Below the pieces are notes generated by a model. The model was not told the origin of the DNA, made no database searches, and worked only from the letters and a program-made list of their open reading frames with translations. Of a stretch of 64,000 nucleotides of DNA, positions 41,398 to 50,611 are shown piece after piece. The stretch covers positions 1 through 64,000 of the forward strand of contig NZ_CAJKOX010000010.1 of assembly GCF_905201705.1 (NCBI RefSeq), in the 5' to 3' direction. The DNA is from an uncultured Marvinbryantia sp. GTDB taxonomy: Bacteria; Bacillota; Clostridia; Lachnospirales; Lachnospiraceae. How positions within the stretch are numbered: the first letter of the stretch is position 1; each line of letters opens with the position of its first letter. Position numbers and translations under genes: made by a program.

Positions 41398-42372
41398 ATG
41401 AAGGGCGCTCACAGAATCATTGTTGAATCAAAGAAAATCCGATACGATTTTACCATTAAAAGAAATATCACCATTCTCACTGGAGACAGCGGCTCCGGTA
41501 AAACCGTATTGATTGATTTTATCCGTGACTACAGAAGATACGGTACTGACAGCGGCATTGTGGTCTCCTGCGACCTTCCCTGCCGGACATTAGACAGCGA
41601 AGACTGGGAGCGGCAGTTGGAAGGCATATCCGGTTCCATCATTTTTATTGATGAAGGCAGCCGCTTTCTGGCTTCAAAAAAATTCGCGGAGCTTGCTTTG
41701 AAATCAGATAACTACTTTGTGCTCGCAACACGGGAAAAGCTGCCAATGCTTCCTTACAGTGTCCGGGAAATATACGGCTTCCGTGAATCCGGAAAATTTC
41801 ACGAAGCGAAGCAGAAGTACAACGAAATATATAATCTTTATGGAGAAATATCGGAAACAGACGGCATAAATCCGCATCTGGTAATAACAGAAGATTCAAA
41901 TTCGGGATATGAATTTTTCAATGAGTTGTGCAGACAGAAAAATATCTCATGCATATCTGCCAATGGAAAGTCAAATATTCTGAAAGTATTGAAGAATACC
42001 GAAGCGACCGCCCAAAAAATATTGGTCATTGCAGACGGGGCGGCGCTTGGTTCAGAAATGCGCGAAATCATGCGCTATCTCGACAGCGCAGAAAATGCAG
42101 CGCTATACGCGCCGGAATCCTTTGAATGGTTATTGTTGTCTACAAATGCCATTCCGGATGTAAATGTATCTGCAATCCTCCAAAAACCGGAAAATTATAT
42201 CGAAAGTGAAAAGTACGCCAGCTGGGAACAGTTTTTTACTAAATTACTGTCTGAGCAGACACAGGGCAATCCCATATGGAGCTATTCCAAAAGAAAACTT
42301 GCCAGAAGTTATTTATCTTCAAGAATAGTAACAGCCGCCAAAAAAGTCATGCATCTGATTATCTGGGATTAG
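41398..42372 (+). CDS. P-loop ATPase paired with DUF4869
   Basis: A 324-residue protein with Walker A GDSGSGKT (29-36) and a Walker B-like SIIFIDEG (about 80-87), then an ATR-type sensor strand (NYFVLATREKLPMLPYSVREIYGF). The C-terminal region (YAPESFEWLLLSTNAIPDVNVSAIL, YASWEQFFTKLLSEQTQGNPIWSYSKRKL) is typical of proteins often mislabelled 'translation initiation factor 2' in Lachnospiraceae. Role unknown. The last about 20 residues look atypical, and a family-like continuation in another frame is possible but not shown. Transcribed with DUF4869. Confidence 0.7.
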   Translation: MKGAHRIIVESKKIRYDFTIKRNITILTGDSGSGKTVLIDFIRDYRRYGTDSGIVVSCDLPCRTLDSEDWERQLEGISGSIIFIDEGSRFLASKKFAELALKSDNYFVLATREKLPMLPYSVREIYGFRESGKFHEAKQKYNEIYNLYGEISETDGINPHLVITEDSNSGYEFFNELCRQKNISCISANGKSNILKVLKNTEATAQKILVIADGAALGSEMREIMRYLDSAENAALYAPESFEWLLLSTNAIPDVNVSAILQKPENYIESEKYASWEQFFTKLLSEQTQGNPIWSYSKRKLARSYLSSRIVTAAKKVMHLIIWD

Positions 42373-42442
42373 ATAAAATCAACAAAAAAGTTCTCTTGCA
42401 AAGCAGACAGCTATATGCTATCATGAATTTTGTCGAAACAAA

Positions 42443-42600
42443 GCAGGTGAATTTCCGTATCCGGAAATGAGAGGGAATCAGGAAAAGCCTGAGCGATGCG
42501 GTCACTGTGAGCAGGGAGCTTCCCCGGATATCCATTGCGGCGAATGCCGTGAGAAGGAGGGACAAGCGCAAATCTGTGAGCCAGGAAACCTGCCTGCCTT
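42443..42600 (+). ncRNA. cobalamin riboswitch
   Basis: The conserved core is visible: GCAGGTG (42443-42449), GAGGGAATCAGG, GCCTGAGCGATGCGGTCACT and the B12 box AGCCAGGAAACCTGCC (42579-42594). Its 3' CCTGC can pair with the 5' GCAGG. Cobalamin riboswitches turn transport genes off when B12 is plentiful. The three importer genes downstream are therefore likely for cobalamin or other corrinoids. Confidence 0.92.
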
Positions 42601-42742
42601 GTGCGAAAGAAGCTTCCATGCAAAGCATCCTCGCAGATTTGTTCGTATCTACGACACACGCAGCAGTTCCGTTTTTCCGGTTCATGCAGTCGTCTGCAAA
42701 GCCCGGTCCGGACTACTGTGCACAAAACGGTCTGTCTGGTAT

Positions 42743-42775
42743 GCCTGTCTGTGAAGACAGGCTCGATTCTTTTTT
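42743..42775 (+). terminator. riboswitch expression-platform terminator
   Basis: GCCTGTCT and AGACAGGC pair around GTGA, then CTCGATTCTTTTTT. It lies about 150 bp after the B12 box and 79 bp before the first importer gene. Confidence 0.88.
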
Positions 42776-42853
42776 ATGGACTTCCAGTAACCAATCACTC
42801 ATTTCATGATGTTGGGGCAAAAGTCCCGACCATAATACCTATGGAGGTGCAAG

Positions 42854-43900
42854 ATGAAAAAAAGGAACCAATTACTGACACTGATTATGGCTGGCGTAAT
42901 GGCGCTCTCCCCGGCAGCAGCTTTTGCTGAGGAAACAGAAGCCGAAACACAGGAAGCCGCTGTGGAAACCGAAGCTGCGGAGACAGAAGCTGACGGCGCA
43001 GAAGCCGCAGATGGCGACGTATTTCCTTTCACGCTGGTGACAAAGGACGACCAGGAGGTCACCTTTACACATGTTCCGGAGCGTGTAATCAGCACCAATC
43101 CCAACACCGGAGAGCAGCTTATGGCGCTTGGTCTCGGCGACAAAATTATCGGAACCTGCTACAACAACGCCCAGCTTCCGGAGCAGTACCGCGAAGAATA
43201 CGAATCAAAGCCGGTGATCTCCGACAACAACGGTTATCCGTCCCTGGAGGTAGTTCTGGACCTGGAACCGGATTTCATCTATGGAAGAAGCTCTGCTTTC
43301 AGCGATTCTGACACGGCGATTGCCACACATGATGCCTTAAGCGAGTACGGCATCATGTCCCTTTCTTCCATCGAAGGCTACAAGCTTGGCTGCGACGTGG
43401 AAGATGTTTATCAGGATTTTTACAACCTCGGCAAAATTTTCCAGGTTGAAGACAAAGCAAATGAAATCGTAGACGGTATGAAAGCCCAGATTGCGGCAGT
43501 AGAAGAGAAAATTGCCGGTACAGAGGAAGTGCGGGTATTCAACTTTGACTGCGAAATGGACGGCGGCGCCTACACGCCCGGAAACAACTTCACCTCAAAG
43601 CTGATGCGTCACGCAGGCGGCGTCAATGTATTTGAGGACCTTGAAAAAACCTGGAACACCGTAAGCTGGGAAGCCGTTGTAGAGGCAGACCCGGAGGTTA
43701 TCGTCATCAATGATTACGGCGATACGACCGCAGACGAGAAAATCCAGTTCCTGCTGGACAACGAAGCTCTTTCCGATGTAACTGCCATCAAGAACGAAAA
43801 CTTCCTGGTTATCACGCTTCCGGAGGTATTCGCCAGCACCCGTGTGGGCGATACGATTGAAAAATTTGCCCAGGCATTCCATCCGGAGTGTTTTGAATAA
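42854..43900 (+). CDS. corrinoid ABC transporter binding protein (BtuF-like)
   Basis: A 348-residue solute-binding protein of the Fe3+/B12 helical-backbone family (PF01497). Signal peptide 1-24 ends AFA|EE with no lipobox cysteine. It is followed by a Glu/Ala-rich linker (about 25-52), then VTFTHVPERVISTNPNTGEQLMALGLGDKIIGTC and PSLEVVLDLEPDFIYGRSSAF. The linker and the missing lipid anchor are unusual. It captures corrinoid for the permease encoded next. Controlled by the cobalamin riboswitch. GGAGGTG precedes the ATG. Confidence 0.88.
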   Translation: MKKRNQLLTLIMAGVMALSPAAAFAEETEAETQEAAVETEAAETEADGAEAADGDVFPFTLVTKDDQEVTFTHVPERVISTNPNTGEQLMALGLGDKIIGTCYNNAQLPEQYREEYESKPVISDNNGYPSLEVVLDLEPDFIYGRSSAFSDSDTAIATHDALSEYGIMSLSSIEGYKLGCDVEDVYQDFYNLGKIFQVEDKANEIVDGMKAQIAAVEEKIAGTEEVRVFNFDCEMDGGAYTPGNNFTSKLMRHAGGVNVFEDLEKTWNTVSWEAVVEADPEVIVINDYGDTTADEKIQFLLDNEALSDVTAIKNENFLVITLPEVFASTRVGDTIEKFAQAFHPECFE

Positions 43901-43906
43901 TTTCAT

Positions 43907-44965
43907 ATGAAACGGTTATGTAAATTCATGAGGGAACACGTGGGGATAACCTGCGTGTTCTTGCTAATACTATTGATTCTGTCGATGATTCTTGCCATCG
44001 GAATCGGACCTGTCAGCATCCCTTTCCAAACGGTCTGGCAGGTGGTTCTTCATCGTCTGACCGGCATAGGCGATGTTGAAGATATCCGCATGAGCACGCA
44101 GAACATCGTCTGGCATCTGCGGACGCCGCGGGTGCTGATGGGCGCTATGGTAGGCGCGGCGCTGACGCTTTCGGGCGTCGCCATGCAGTCATTTACCAAA
44201 AATCCGCTGGCAAGTCCCTATGTGCTGGGCGTATCCTCCGGCGCAACCTTCGGCGCTTCACTTGCCATTGTCACCGGAGCGCTCTCCTTCCTTGGCGCAT
44301 ACTCTGTCCAGGGCGGCGCTTTTATCGGCGCGATGGCGGCAATTTTAATTGTTTATTACATGGCGAAAAGCGGCAAAGAGGTGGCGCCCATCAAGCTGGT
44401 TCTGGTGGGAACGGCTATTTCCGCCATGTTTACCGCATTTTCAAACTTTCTCATTTACAAGGCCCCGGATGACAGCAAAATCCGGGAGGTGACGTTCTGG
44501 ACGCTTGGCAGCGTAGCCAGTGCCCAGTGGGAAGAGCTTCTTCCCCTGTTTGTGGTACTGATACCGGGCTTTCTGTGCCTGTATGCTCTCTCCACCTCCA
44601 TGAACGCGCTTCTTATGGGAGAGAGCAGCGCGGTGACGCTGGGAATCAATATTAATCTCGTGCGCAAAATCACCGTCTTTCTGTCGGCGGCACTGACCGG
44701 AACGGCAGTGGCAGTGACCGGCAGCATCGGTTTCGTCGGACTTGTCATCCCGCATATCGTGCGGTCGATGGTCGGTGCGGACCACCGGAAGGTGATTCCG
44801 ATTTCCACGCTGCTGGGAGCGATTTTCCTGGTCTGGGTGGACGTCGGTGCCAGAATGCTCGACCAGCCCAGTGAAATTCCTATCGGCATTATTACTTCCA
44901 TGCTCGGAGCACCTGTCTTCCTGTGGATGATACGGGTACGGAAATATTCCTTCGGGAAATCTTAA
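43907..44965 (+). CDS. corrinoid ABC transporter permease (BtuC-like)
   Basis: A 352-residue permease of the FecCD/BtuC family with about 10 helices. Typical motifs are RTPRVLMGAMVGAALTLSGVAMQSFTKNPLASPYVLGVSSGATFGASLAI, LLMGESSAVTLGINI and TGSIGFVGLVIPHIVRSMVGADHRKVIPIS. It starts 7 bases after the binding-protein stop with no obvious ribosome binding site, so translation is probably coupled. Confidence 0.92.
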   Translation: MKRLCKFMREHVGITCVFLLILLILSMILAIGIGPVSIPFQTVWQVVLHRLTGIGDVEDIRMSTQNIVWHLRTPRVLMGAMVGAALTLSGVAMQSFTKNPLASPYVLGVSSGATFGASLAIVTGALSFLGAYSVQGGAFIGAMAAILIVYYMAKSGKEVAPIKLVLVGTAISAMFTAFSNFLIYKAPDDSKIREVTFWTLGSVASAQWEELLPLFVVLIPGFLCLYALSTSMNALLMGESSAVTLGININLVRKITVFLSAALTGTAVAVTGSIGFVGLVIPHIVRSMVGADHRKVIPISTLLGAIFLVWVDVGARMLDQPSEIPIGIITSMLGAPVFLWMIRVRKYSFGKS

Positions 44966-44978
44966 AGGAGGCGGACCT

Positions 44979-45728
44979 ATGCTCAGTGCAGAAAAAGTAA
45001 GCTACCGCACCCGGCAGGTGGAGATTATCCGGGATATTTCCCTCACCGTAAACCAGGGGGAATTCGTGGGCGTCATCGGTCCCAACGGAAGCGGAAAGTC
45101 GACGCTGCTGAAAAATATCTACAAAATGCTTGTGCCCGTTTCGGGAGATATCCTTCTGGACGGAAAAAGTCTTCTGAAAATGTCAAACCGGCAGATGGCG
45201 GAACGCATTGCGGTGGTTTCGCAGGAAAGCGAGGCAAATTTTGACTTCACCGTCGAAGAAGTTGTGCAGATGGGGCGCTATCCCAGAAAACGTCTGATGG
45301 AAGCCGCCAACGACCACGACCGCGAGGTGGTCTGCCATTCGCTGGAAATGGTCGGAATGGAAGATTTTCTGGAGAGAAGCTTTCTGAGCCTGTCCGGCGG
45401 CGAAAAGCAGCGGGTACTGATTGCCCGCGCGCTGGCGCAGGAAACGGAAATGATTATTCTGGACGAGCCGACCAACCATCTGGATATCGGCAGCCAGATA
45501 AAAACGCTGTCGCTTTTGAAAGCATCGAAAAAAACAGTGCTGACCGCACTGCACGATTTAAGTCTCGCTTCAAAATTCTGCGACCGTATCTACGTGCTCA
45601 AGAACGGACAGAACCTGTGCGACGGCAGACCGGACGACGTTATCAGCTCCGCGCTGGTGGAGGAGCTCTACCATATCCATGCAGATGTATTCCGGCGAAA
45701 CGAAAAAGTATTTATCGATTATGATTAA
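44979..45728 (+). CDS. corrinoid ABC transporter ATPase (BtuD-like)
   Basis: A 249-residue ABC ATPase. Walker A GPNGSGKST, signature LSLSGGEKQRVLIARAL and Walker B MIILDEPTNHLD are present, with the D-loop and switch histidine (ALHDLSLASKFCD). It drives the BtuC-like permease. AGGAGG precedes the ATG, 13 bases after the permease stop. Confidence 0.93.
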   Translation: MLSAEKVSYRTRQVEIIRDISLTVNQGEFVGVIGPNGSGKSTLLKNIYKMLVPVSGDILLDGKSLLKMSNRQMAERIAVVSQESEANFDFTVEEVVQMGRYPRKRLMEAANDHDREVVCHSLEMVGMEDFLERSFLSLSGGEKQRVLIARALAQETEMIILDEPTNHLDIGSQIKTLSLLKASKKTVLTALHDLSLASKFCDRIYVLKNGQNLCDGRPDDVISSALVEELYHIHADVFRRNEKVFIDYD

Positions 45729-45736
45729 CAGATAAC

Positions 45737-45757
45737 AAGGGCAGCCTGGCTGCCCTG
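45737..45757 (+). terminator. terminator-like hairpin after corrinoid importer
   Basis: AGGGCAGC and GCTGCCCT pair around CTG, 10 bases after the stop. The T-tract is weak (GTTG). A second dyad, CGTTGCA/TTGCAACG, lies about 20 bases further on, toward the minus-strand gene. Confidence 0.5.
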
Positions 45758-45812
45758 TTGCATCGCAGGAAATCGTTGCAGGCAATTTGCAACGAAACCA
45801 CTGTATTTAACA

Positions 45813-47030
45813 CTATATCTCCGTCATTCCCATAAGCCACTCCAGCGCATTTACCCGCCGGATGCCTTCGTAATCCCCCTCCGGGTCCTCGTCCAGCGTA
45901 AGAAGAAATTTGGGATAATGGTCATTGATTTTCTGCAACGGCACCAGTTCCCGCCGCAATGTCTGCTCATCTCGCACAGAAGCCGCCACCTGATAATATG
46001 TGATTCTTTTATAATCCATTGCCACAAAATCAACTTCCATTTCATCCAGCCTGCCGACATATACATCATACCCTCTGCGTATCAGCTCCAGATAAACTAC
46101 ATTTTCCAGAATATGTCCCACATCGGCAGAACGGGCTCCCAGCAGCATATATCTCAGACCAATATCCACCACATAATACTTCTCCAGCGTTTTTAAATAC
46201 TGCTTTCCTTTTATATTATATCTTTTTGCCTGATAAATAATGTAGCTCTCCATTAACGCATCCAGATATTTTTCTACTGTTTTTGTATCAATTTTTCTGC
46301 CGCTCGACGTCATAGTGTCCGCAATTTTCTTTGTGGAAAGCGGACTTCCAATACTATCAAACAGAAACCGTACAATGCTTTCCAACATCATCGTATCCGG
46401 AAACTTATTTCGTTTTGCAATATCTTTTACCACAATGGTGTTATAAATTCCGTCAAGGTAATCCCGGATTTCTTTCGGTCGCCCTGCAAGCTCCAGCGTA
46501 TATGGGAAAGAGCTGTTTTCCAGATATGTCACATACTTTTTCCCAAGCTCCTGCATATTTCCTGTGCTCATCACATATTCTTTAAATGATAGCGGCAGCA
46601 TCCTGATTTCCACATACCGTCCCGAAATCAGTGTGGCAATTTCCGACGACAGCATATAAGCATTTGAACCTGTCACATATAAATCAACATTCTTTTTAAT
46701 AAACAGACTGTCCAGAACCCCGGCAAAATCATCGCAGTGCTGTACTTCGTCAAGAAAAACATAGGTCATTTTATCCTGCACAAGGCGTTCCTTTATATAT
46801 GCATGAAGCGCTCTGGGCTCCCGCAAATCATAGAAATCGTAATCTTCCAGATTTACCGCAATAATCTGTTCGCCGGATACGCCGTTTTTTCTCAGATAAT
46901 CCTGATACATTTCCATCAGCGTTGATTTTCCGCACCGACGAACTCCCGTGATGATTTTTATTATATTTTTATCCCGAAATGCAATGAGTTTTTCAAGATA
47001 CTCTTTTCTCTCTATCCGTCTGACAGCCAC
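45813..47030 (-). CDS. AAA ATPase with DUF4143 domain
   Basis: A 405-residue paralogue of the protein at 17018-18241: Walker A GVRRCGKS, Walker B TYVFLDEVQ, YVTGSNAYMLSS and the DUF4143 tail GHILENVVYLELIRRGYDVYVG, MEVDFVAMDYK. GTG 47030 is preferred as start since AGGAGG lies 8 bases upstream; TTG 47036 is too close to it. Function unknown. Such paralogues often spread by transfer. Confidence 0.85.
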   Translation of the reverse strand: MAVRRIERKEYLEKLIAFRDKNIIKIITGVRRCGKSTLMEMYQDYLRKNGVSGEQIIAVNLEDYDFYDLREPRALHAYIKERLVQDKMTYVFLDEVQHCDDFAGVLDSLFIKKNVDLYVTGSNAYMLSSEIATLISGRYVEIRMLPLSFKEYVMSTGNMQELGKKYVTYLENSSFPYTLELAGRPKEIRDYLDGIYNTIVVKDIAKRNKFPDTMMLESIVRFLFDSIGSPLSTKKIADTMTSSGRKIDTKTVEKYLDALMESYIIYQAKRYNIKGKQYLKTLEKYYVVDIGLRYMLLGARSADVGHILENVVYLELIRRGYDVYVGRLDEMEVDFVAMDYKRITYYQVAASVRDEQTLRRELVPLQKINDHYPKFLLTLDEDPEGDYEGIRRVNALEWLMGMTEI

Positions 47031-47235
47031 AGGCAATCCCTCCTATTCATTTATATCTGTAATCCCAAAACGTTCATTTAAATAATATTTTTAGTATATT
47101 TTATCCCAAAACTTTTGGATTATCAATATTTTTAGGAAAATTTTCCCCAAAACTTCTGTTTTTTTCAATGCTATTTGGAATTTTCCCAATGTTCCGGAAC
47201 GTTTCCGGCAAGCTTCCCTGTTGCAAAACCTCCCG

Positions 47236-47272
47236 AAAAAAACGCCGCCCGGATTTCTCCGCGCGGCATTTT
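47236..47272 (-). terminator. terminator of the polyol operon
   Basis: ATGCCGC and GCGGCGT arms pair around a 15-base loop and are followed on the minus strand by seven T. It lies 19 bases after the dehydrogenase stop. The rest of the gap (47031-47235) is AT-rich with three CCCAAAAC repeats and no credible gene. Confidence 0.78.
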
Positions 47273-47290
47273 TCTTTGGCATCATAATAT

Positions 47291-48334
47291 TTAGTTTACT
47301 TTTATAATTGCTTTTACAAGATCGGTCTTATTGTTGATTGCTTCCTCGAATGCCTCCTGGATATGGTCGAGGTCGAATTCGTGGGTCGCGATCTTCGCTA
47401 CCGGGATAGAGCCGCTGGAAATCGCTGCGATTGCCTGCGGATATACGTTTCTGTAGCGGAATACGGATTTGATGGTCGCTTCCTTGTCCATGATCTGCGC
47501 GAAATTATAAGTGATTTCCTCTTTTGCGGAAATACCTACCAGCACGATGGTGCCGCCGCGCTTTACGAAGAACGGGGTCTGCGCGATCGTCACCGGAGAG
47601 CCTGCCGTCTCAAATACCTTGTCGGCGCCCTTTCCGTCTGTCAGTCTCTTTACTTCCTCAAATACATCCACCTTGCCGCTGTTGATCACATCGGTTGCGC
47701 CCAGCTCTTTTGCCTTCTCCAGACGCGCATCCACAAGGTCCGCCACGATAATTCTGCTTGCGCCGTGCGCCTTGCAGCACATCATCGTCACCAGACCGAT
47801 GCAGCCGCCGCCGAGAATCAGAACGGTATCGCCAAGCGTAACTTCGCCCTGGTTTGCAGCGTGCATACCAACGGAAAGCGGCTCAACCAGCGCACCCTCT
47901 TTCGTGGAAACGTTGTCCGGCAGCTTGAAGCACATATTCTCCGGGAATGCAATGAAATCCTCGTAGCATCCCTGTACCGGCGGTGTTGCCAGAAATACAA
48001 CATCCGGGCAAAGGTTGTAACGACCCGATTTGCAGAATTCGCACTCGCCGCAGGTGATACCCGGCTCCAGCGCAACGCGGTCGCCCACCTTCAGCTCCTT
48101 GCATCCTTCGCCTACTTCCACAACGGTTCCCGCGCACTCATGTCCCAGCATGAATTCGTCATCCGTTACCACATAGGAACCGCATCTTCCGGAATGGAAA
48201 TAATGCACGTCGGAACCGCAGATTCCGACATACTCCATTTTAACTACTACCTGTCCTGCTCCTGCAGTTGGCTTGTCGACTTCCTTAATAGTCATTTTGT
48301 CGACGCCGTTCATAAAAGCTGCTCTCATTTTCAT
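47291..48334 (-). CDS. zinc-dependent polyol dehydrogenase
   Basis: A 347-residue medium-chain dehydrogenase of the sorbitol/xylitol dehydrogenase type. The catalytic zinc ligand Cys lies in VGICGSDVHYFHSG, with GHECAG; the structural zinc cysteines are in CGECEFCKSGRYNLC and the NAD site is LILGGGCIGLVTMMCCKAHGA. It would oxidise a polyol imported by the adjacent ABC system to a ketose. Start ATG 48334 follows AAAGGGAG. Last gene of the operon. L-iditol, sorbitol or xylitol are the best substrate guesses. Confidence 0.88.
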   Translation of the reverse strand: MKMRAAFMNGVDKMTIKEVDKPTAGAGQVVVKMEYVGICGSDVHYFHSGRCGSYVVTDDEFMLGHECAGTVVEVGEGCKELKVGDRVALEPGITCGECEFCKSGRYNLCPDVVFLATPPVQGCYEDFIAFPENMCFKLPDNVSTKEGALVEPLSVGMHAANQGEVTLGDTVLILGGGCIGLVTMMCCKAHGASRIIVADLVDARLEKAKELGATDVINSGKVDVFEEVKRLTDGKGADKVFETAGSPVTIAQTPFFVKRGGTIVLVGISAKEEITYNFAQIMDKEATIKSVFRYRNVYPQAIAAISSGSIPVAKIATHEFDLDHIQEAFEEAINNKTDLVKAIIKVN

Positions 48335-48380
48335 GTCTTTATGCTCCCTTTCTGTTTTTGTATTGTATGTAAAACGCATT

Positions 48381-48406
48381 GCCTGGCAAGCGGGTGCCTG
48401 CCAGGC
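48381..48406 (-). terminator. attenuating hairpin between binding protein and dehydrogenase
   Basis: GCCTGGCA and TGCCAGGC pair around a 10-base loop, without a long U-tract. Probably a partial terminator or stabiliser that keeps binding-protein levels high. Confidence 0.65.
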
Positions 48407-48479
48407 AGCTATTTACAATATTTTACCTTGCCTTTTTCTCAGGACTTTCCTATACAGATTCATTATATCTTTTTATTAC

Positions 48480-49538
48480 TTACTCTGCAAGTGCATCCTC
48501 TGTAAGTTCACCGTTATCGATATAAATCTGGATGAACTCATCAACGTTATCTGCGTTGATTTCCGGAGCTTCCACGAAATCTGCAACATCGGTGTACTCC
48601 ATTTCGCCATTCAGAACCTTCTCTGCGTATTCCATGTTCAGATTTGCAATTTCTTCTGCATTCTGAAGAGCGGTAGCTGTAAGAAGACCTTCCTTGACTA
48701 ACATACATCCCTGTGCTGTTCCGTCAACGCCGTATGCCAGGAAATTCGGTGTGCCGTCTTCGTTGATATACTCGGAGTTGTTGCGGATAGCCTCGATTGC
48801 ACCTGCTGCCATGTTATCATTCATGGAAATGATTGCATCGATGTGGGTTCCGCCCTGTGTCCATGTCTCCATCAGAGTCATAGCCTCATCATTGTTCCAG
48901 TTTGCATAATCTTCGTAAAGAATCGTAACATCCGGGCGCTCTGCGAAGAAATAAGTATCCCATGCTTCACGACGCTTTTCTGCGTGATAGTTTCCGGACG
49001 GTCCGCGAAGAACAACAACATTTCCATTCTCCGGAACTTCATCTACGGCACGGATCGCACCGCGGGAAGCCTGCTCAACCGGGTCCGCGTCAACAGTACC
49101 GGTACCTGCCATAACTGCATTGTCCACTTCCTCGTCGCCAGTTACACCGTCAAGGTCACTCTGATGTGTCGTCGGGTTCGTTGTGATAACCGGGATGCCT
49201 GCATCCGCAACCTGCTTTACATACGGAGCCTGTGCCGCATTGTTGTTGGACTGTACGATAACCAGGTCGTATTCTTTTGTAATACAGTCTTCCAGAAGCG
49301 TTGCCATTGTGTTGTCATCTGCTTCACCGCTCACGCAGGTAAGCTCAATATCATCATACTGGTCTGCCGCTTTCTTCATGGAATCTGTCAGCCATGCCGC
49401 AAAAGTATCTGCACTTGCACGTGCGATGAAACAAACGCGATAGGTTTCTCCTTCTGCAAACGCTGTGAAGCCCATCATGGATGTTGCCGCAACTGCCGCT
49501 GCGATTGTCATTGCCGCCAATTTTCTCATTTTCTTCAT
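48480..49538 (-). CDS. sugar/polyol ABC transporter binding protein
   Basis: A 352-residue peripl_BP_4 family receptor. Signal peptide 1-28 ends TAFA|EGETYR, again with no lipobox cysteine. Mature part: YRVCFIARASADTFAAWLTDSMKKAADQY, YDLVIVQSNNNAAQAPYVKQVADAGIPVITTN, VVVLRGPSGNYHAEKRREAW and IISMNDNMAAGAIEAI. Encoded after the ATPase and permease in one operon with the polyol dehydrogenase, so the ligand is probably a polyol or hexose. Confidence 0.88.
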   Translation of the reverse strand: MKKMRKLAAMTIAAAVAATSMMGFTAFAEGETYRVCFIARASADTFAAWLTDSMKKAADQYDDIELTCVSGEADDNTMATLLEDCITKEYDLVIVQSNNNAAQAPYVKQVADAGIPVITTNPTTHQSDLDGVTGDEEVDNAVMAGTGTVDADPVEQASRGAIRAVDEVPENGNVVVLRGPSGNYHAEKRREAWDTYFFAERPDVTILYEDYANWNNDEAMTLMETWTQGGTHIDAIISMNDNMAAGAIEAIRNNSEYINEDGTPNFLAYGVDGTAQGCMLVKEGLLTATALQNAEEIANLNMEYAEKVLNGEMEYTDVADFVEAPEINADNVDEFIQIYIDNGELTEDALAE

Positions 49539-49612
49539 TTCTTTTTTCCCATCCTTTCTTTTTTGTAGGTAAATATTGTAAAATAAACACTGCGTCCATG
49601 CAGTAACGCATT

Positions 49613-50611
49613 CTACTTAGCGGAGCTGTTTTCCTTCTTTGTATCGTCCACCGCCATAATCATCTTGCTCGTCTTGCGGCTCTTGCTCATGATATCAAAT
49701 GCCACGGCAATAACGATAATTGCTCCTTCGATGATATTCTGTATGTAAGAGTTTACACCAAGCAGATTCATGATATTTTCCAGGATACCGATGATAAAAG
49801 CACCTGCCACCGTTCCCATAACCGTGCCGACACCGCCGGAGAAAGAGGTTCCGCCCACGATTGCCGCCGTCAGACCGGTCATTTCATAGCCGACCGCACC
49901 ATTCGGAAGACCCGAATTGTTTCTCGCCATAAAGATCACTCCGGCAAGTCCGGCAAGCATACCGTTTATGAGATACGATTTGTAAATGACCAGCTTTCCG
50001 TTGATACCGCTTGCTTCCGCCGCTTTGCGGTTGCCGCCGATTGCATACAGGCTCCGCCCATAACTGGTATGATTGAACATGTACCAGACGGCGATCGTAA
50101 TCAGTATAACGATGATAACAGGAACCGGCATAAATCCAATCATGCCCTGTCCGATATTGACATATTTGCCAATCTGCAGGATATTTGCTCCGCCGGTAAA
50201 GTAAAGAGCAATACCGCGGGCAATCTGCTGCATACCCAGCGTTGCGATAAACGCCGGCACTTCAAACTGTGCAACGAAAATACCGTTAAACAGGTTGCAC
50301 GCCATACCCACCAGCAGCGCTACCAGAATCGCCAGCGCCATCGAGCCGGTTGCCTTATAAGCAGCTACCGAAAGCACACCTGCCAGCGCAAGTACAGAAC
50401 CTACCGACAAATCCAGGAATCCGCTGACAATCAGAATCATTTCGCCATAAGCTATCAGAATACCAACGCAGAGCTGTCTGGCAATGTTCATCAGGTTGTT
50501 CGTTTTCAGGAAATACGGGCTGAGCAAAGAACAGACCAGAAACATTACAATCAAAACAATAAAAATGGAAAACCTCTGTAAAAAAGCGGAAAGCTGTTTA
50601 TTTTTGTTCAT
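49613..50611 (-). CDS. ribose-type ABC transporter permease
   Basis: A 332-residue RbsC-family permease with about 8-10 helices. Motifs: IVSGFLDLSVGSVLALAGVLSVAAY, FEVPAFIATLGMQQIARGIAL, SLYAIGGNRKAAEASGING and GGTSFSGGVGTVMGTVAGAFIIGILENIMNLLGVN. Its ATG shares one base with the ATPase stop codon (TAATG), a sign of coupled translation. Confidence 0.92.
   Translation of the reverse strand: MNKNKQLSAFLQRFSIFIVLIVMFLVCSLLSPYFLKTNNLMNIARQLCVGILIAYGEMILIVSGFLDLSVGSVLALAGVLSVAAYKATGSMALAILVALLVGMACNLFNGIFVAQFEVPAFIATLGMQQIARGIALYFTGGANILQIGKYVNIGQGMIGFMPVPVIIVILITIAVWYMFNHTSYGRSLYAIGGNRKAAEASGINGKLVIYKSYLINGMLAGLAGVIFMARNNSGLPNGAVGYEMTGLTAAIVGGTSFSGGVGTVMGTVAGAFIIGILENIMNLLGVNSYIQNIIEGAIIVIAVAFDIMSKSRKTSKMIMAVDDTKKENSSAK

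Noticed and set aside
47091..47285. 64-codon minus-strand frame
   Set aside because: It runs through the dehydrogenase terminator and lacks a ribosome binding site.
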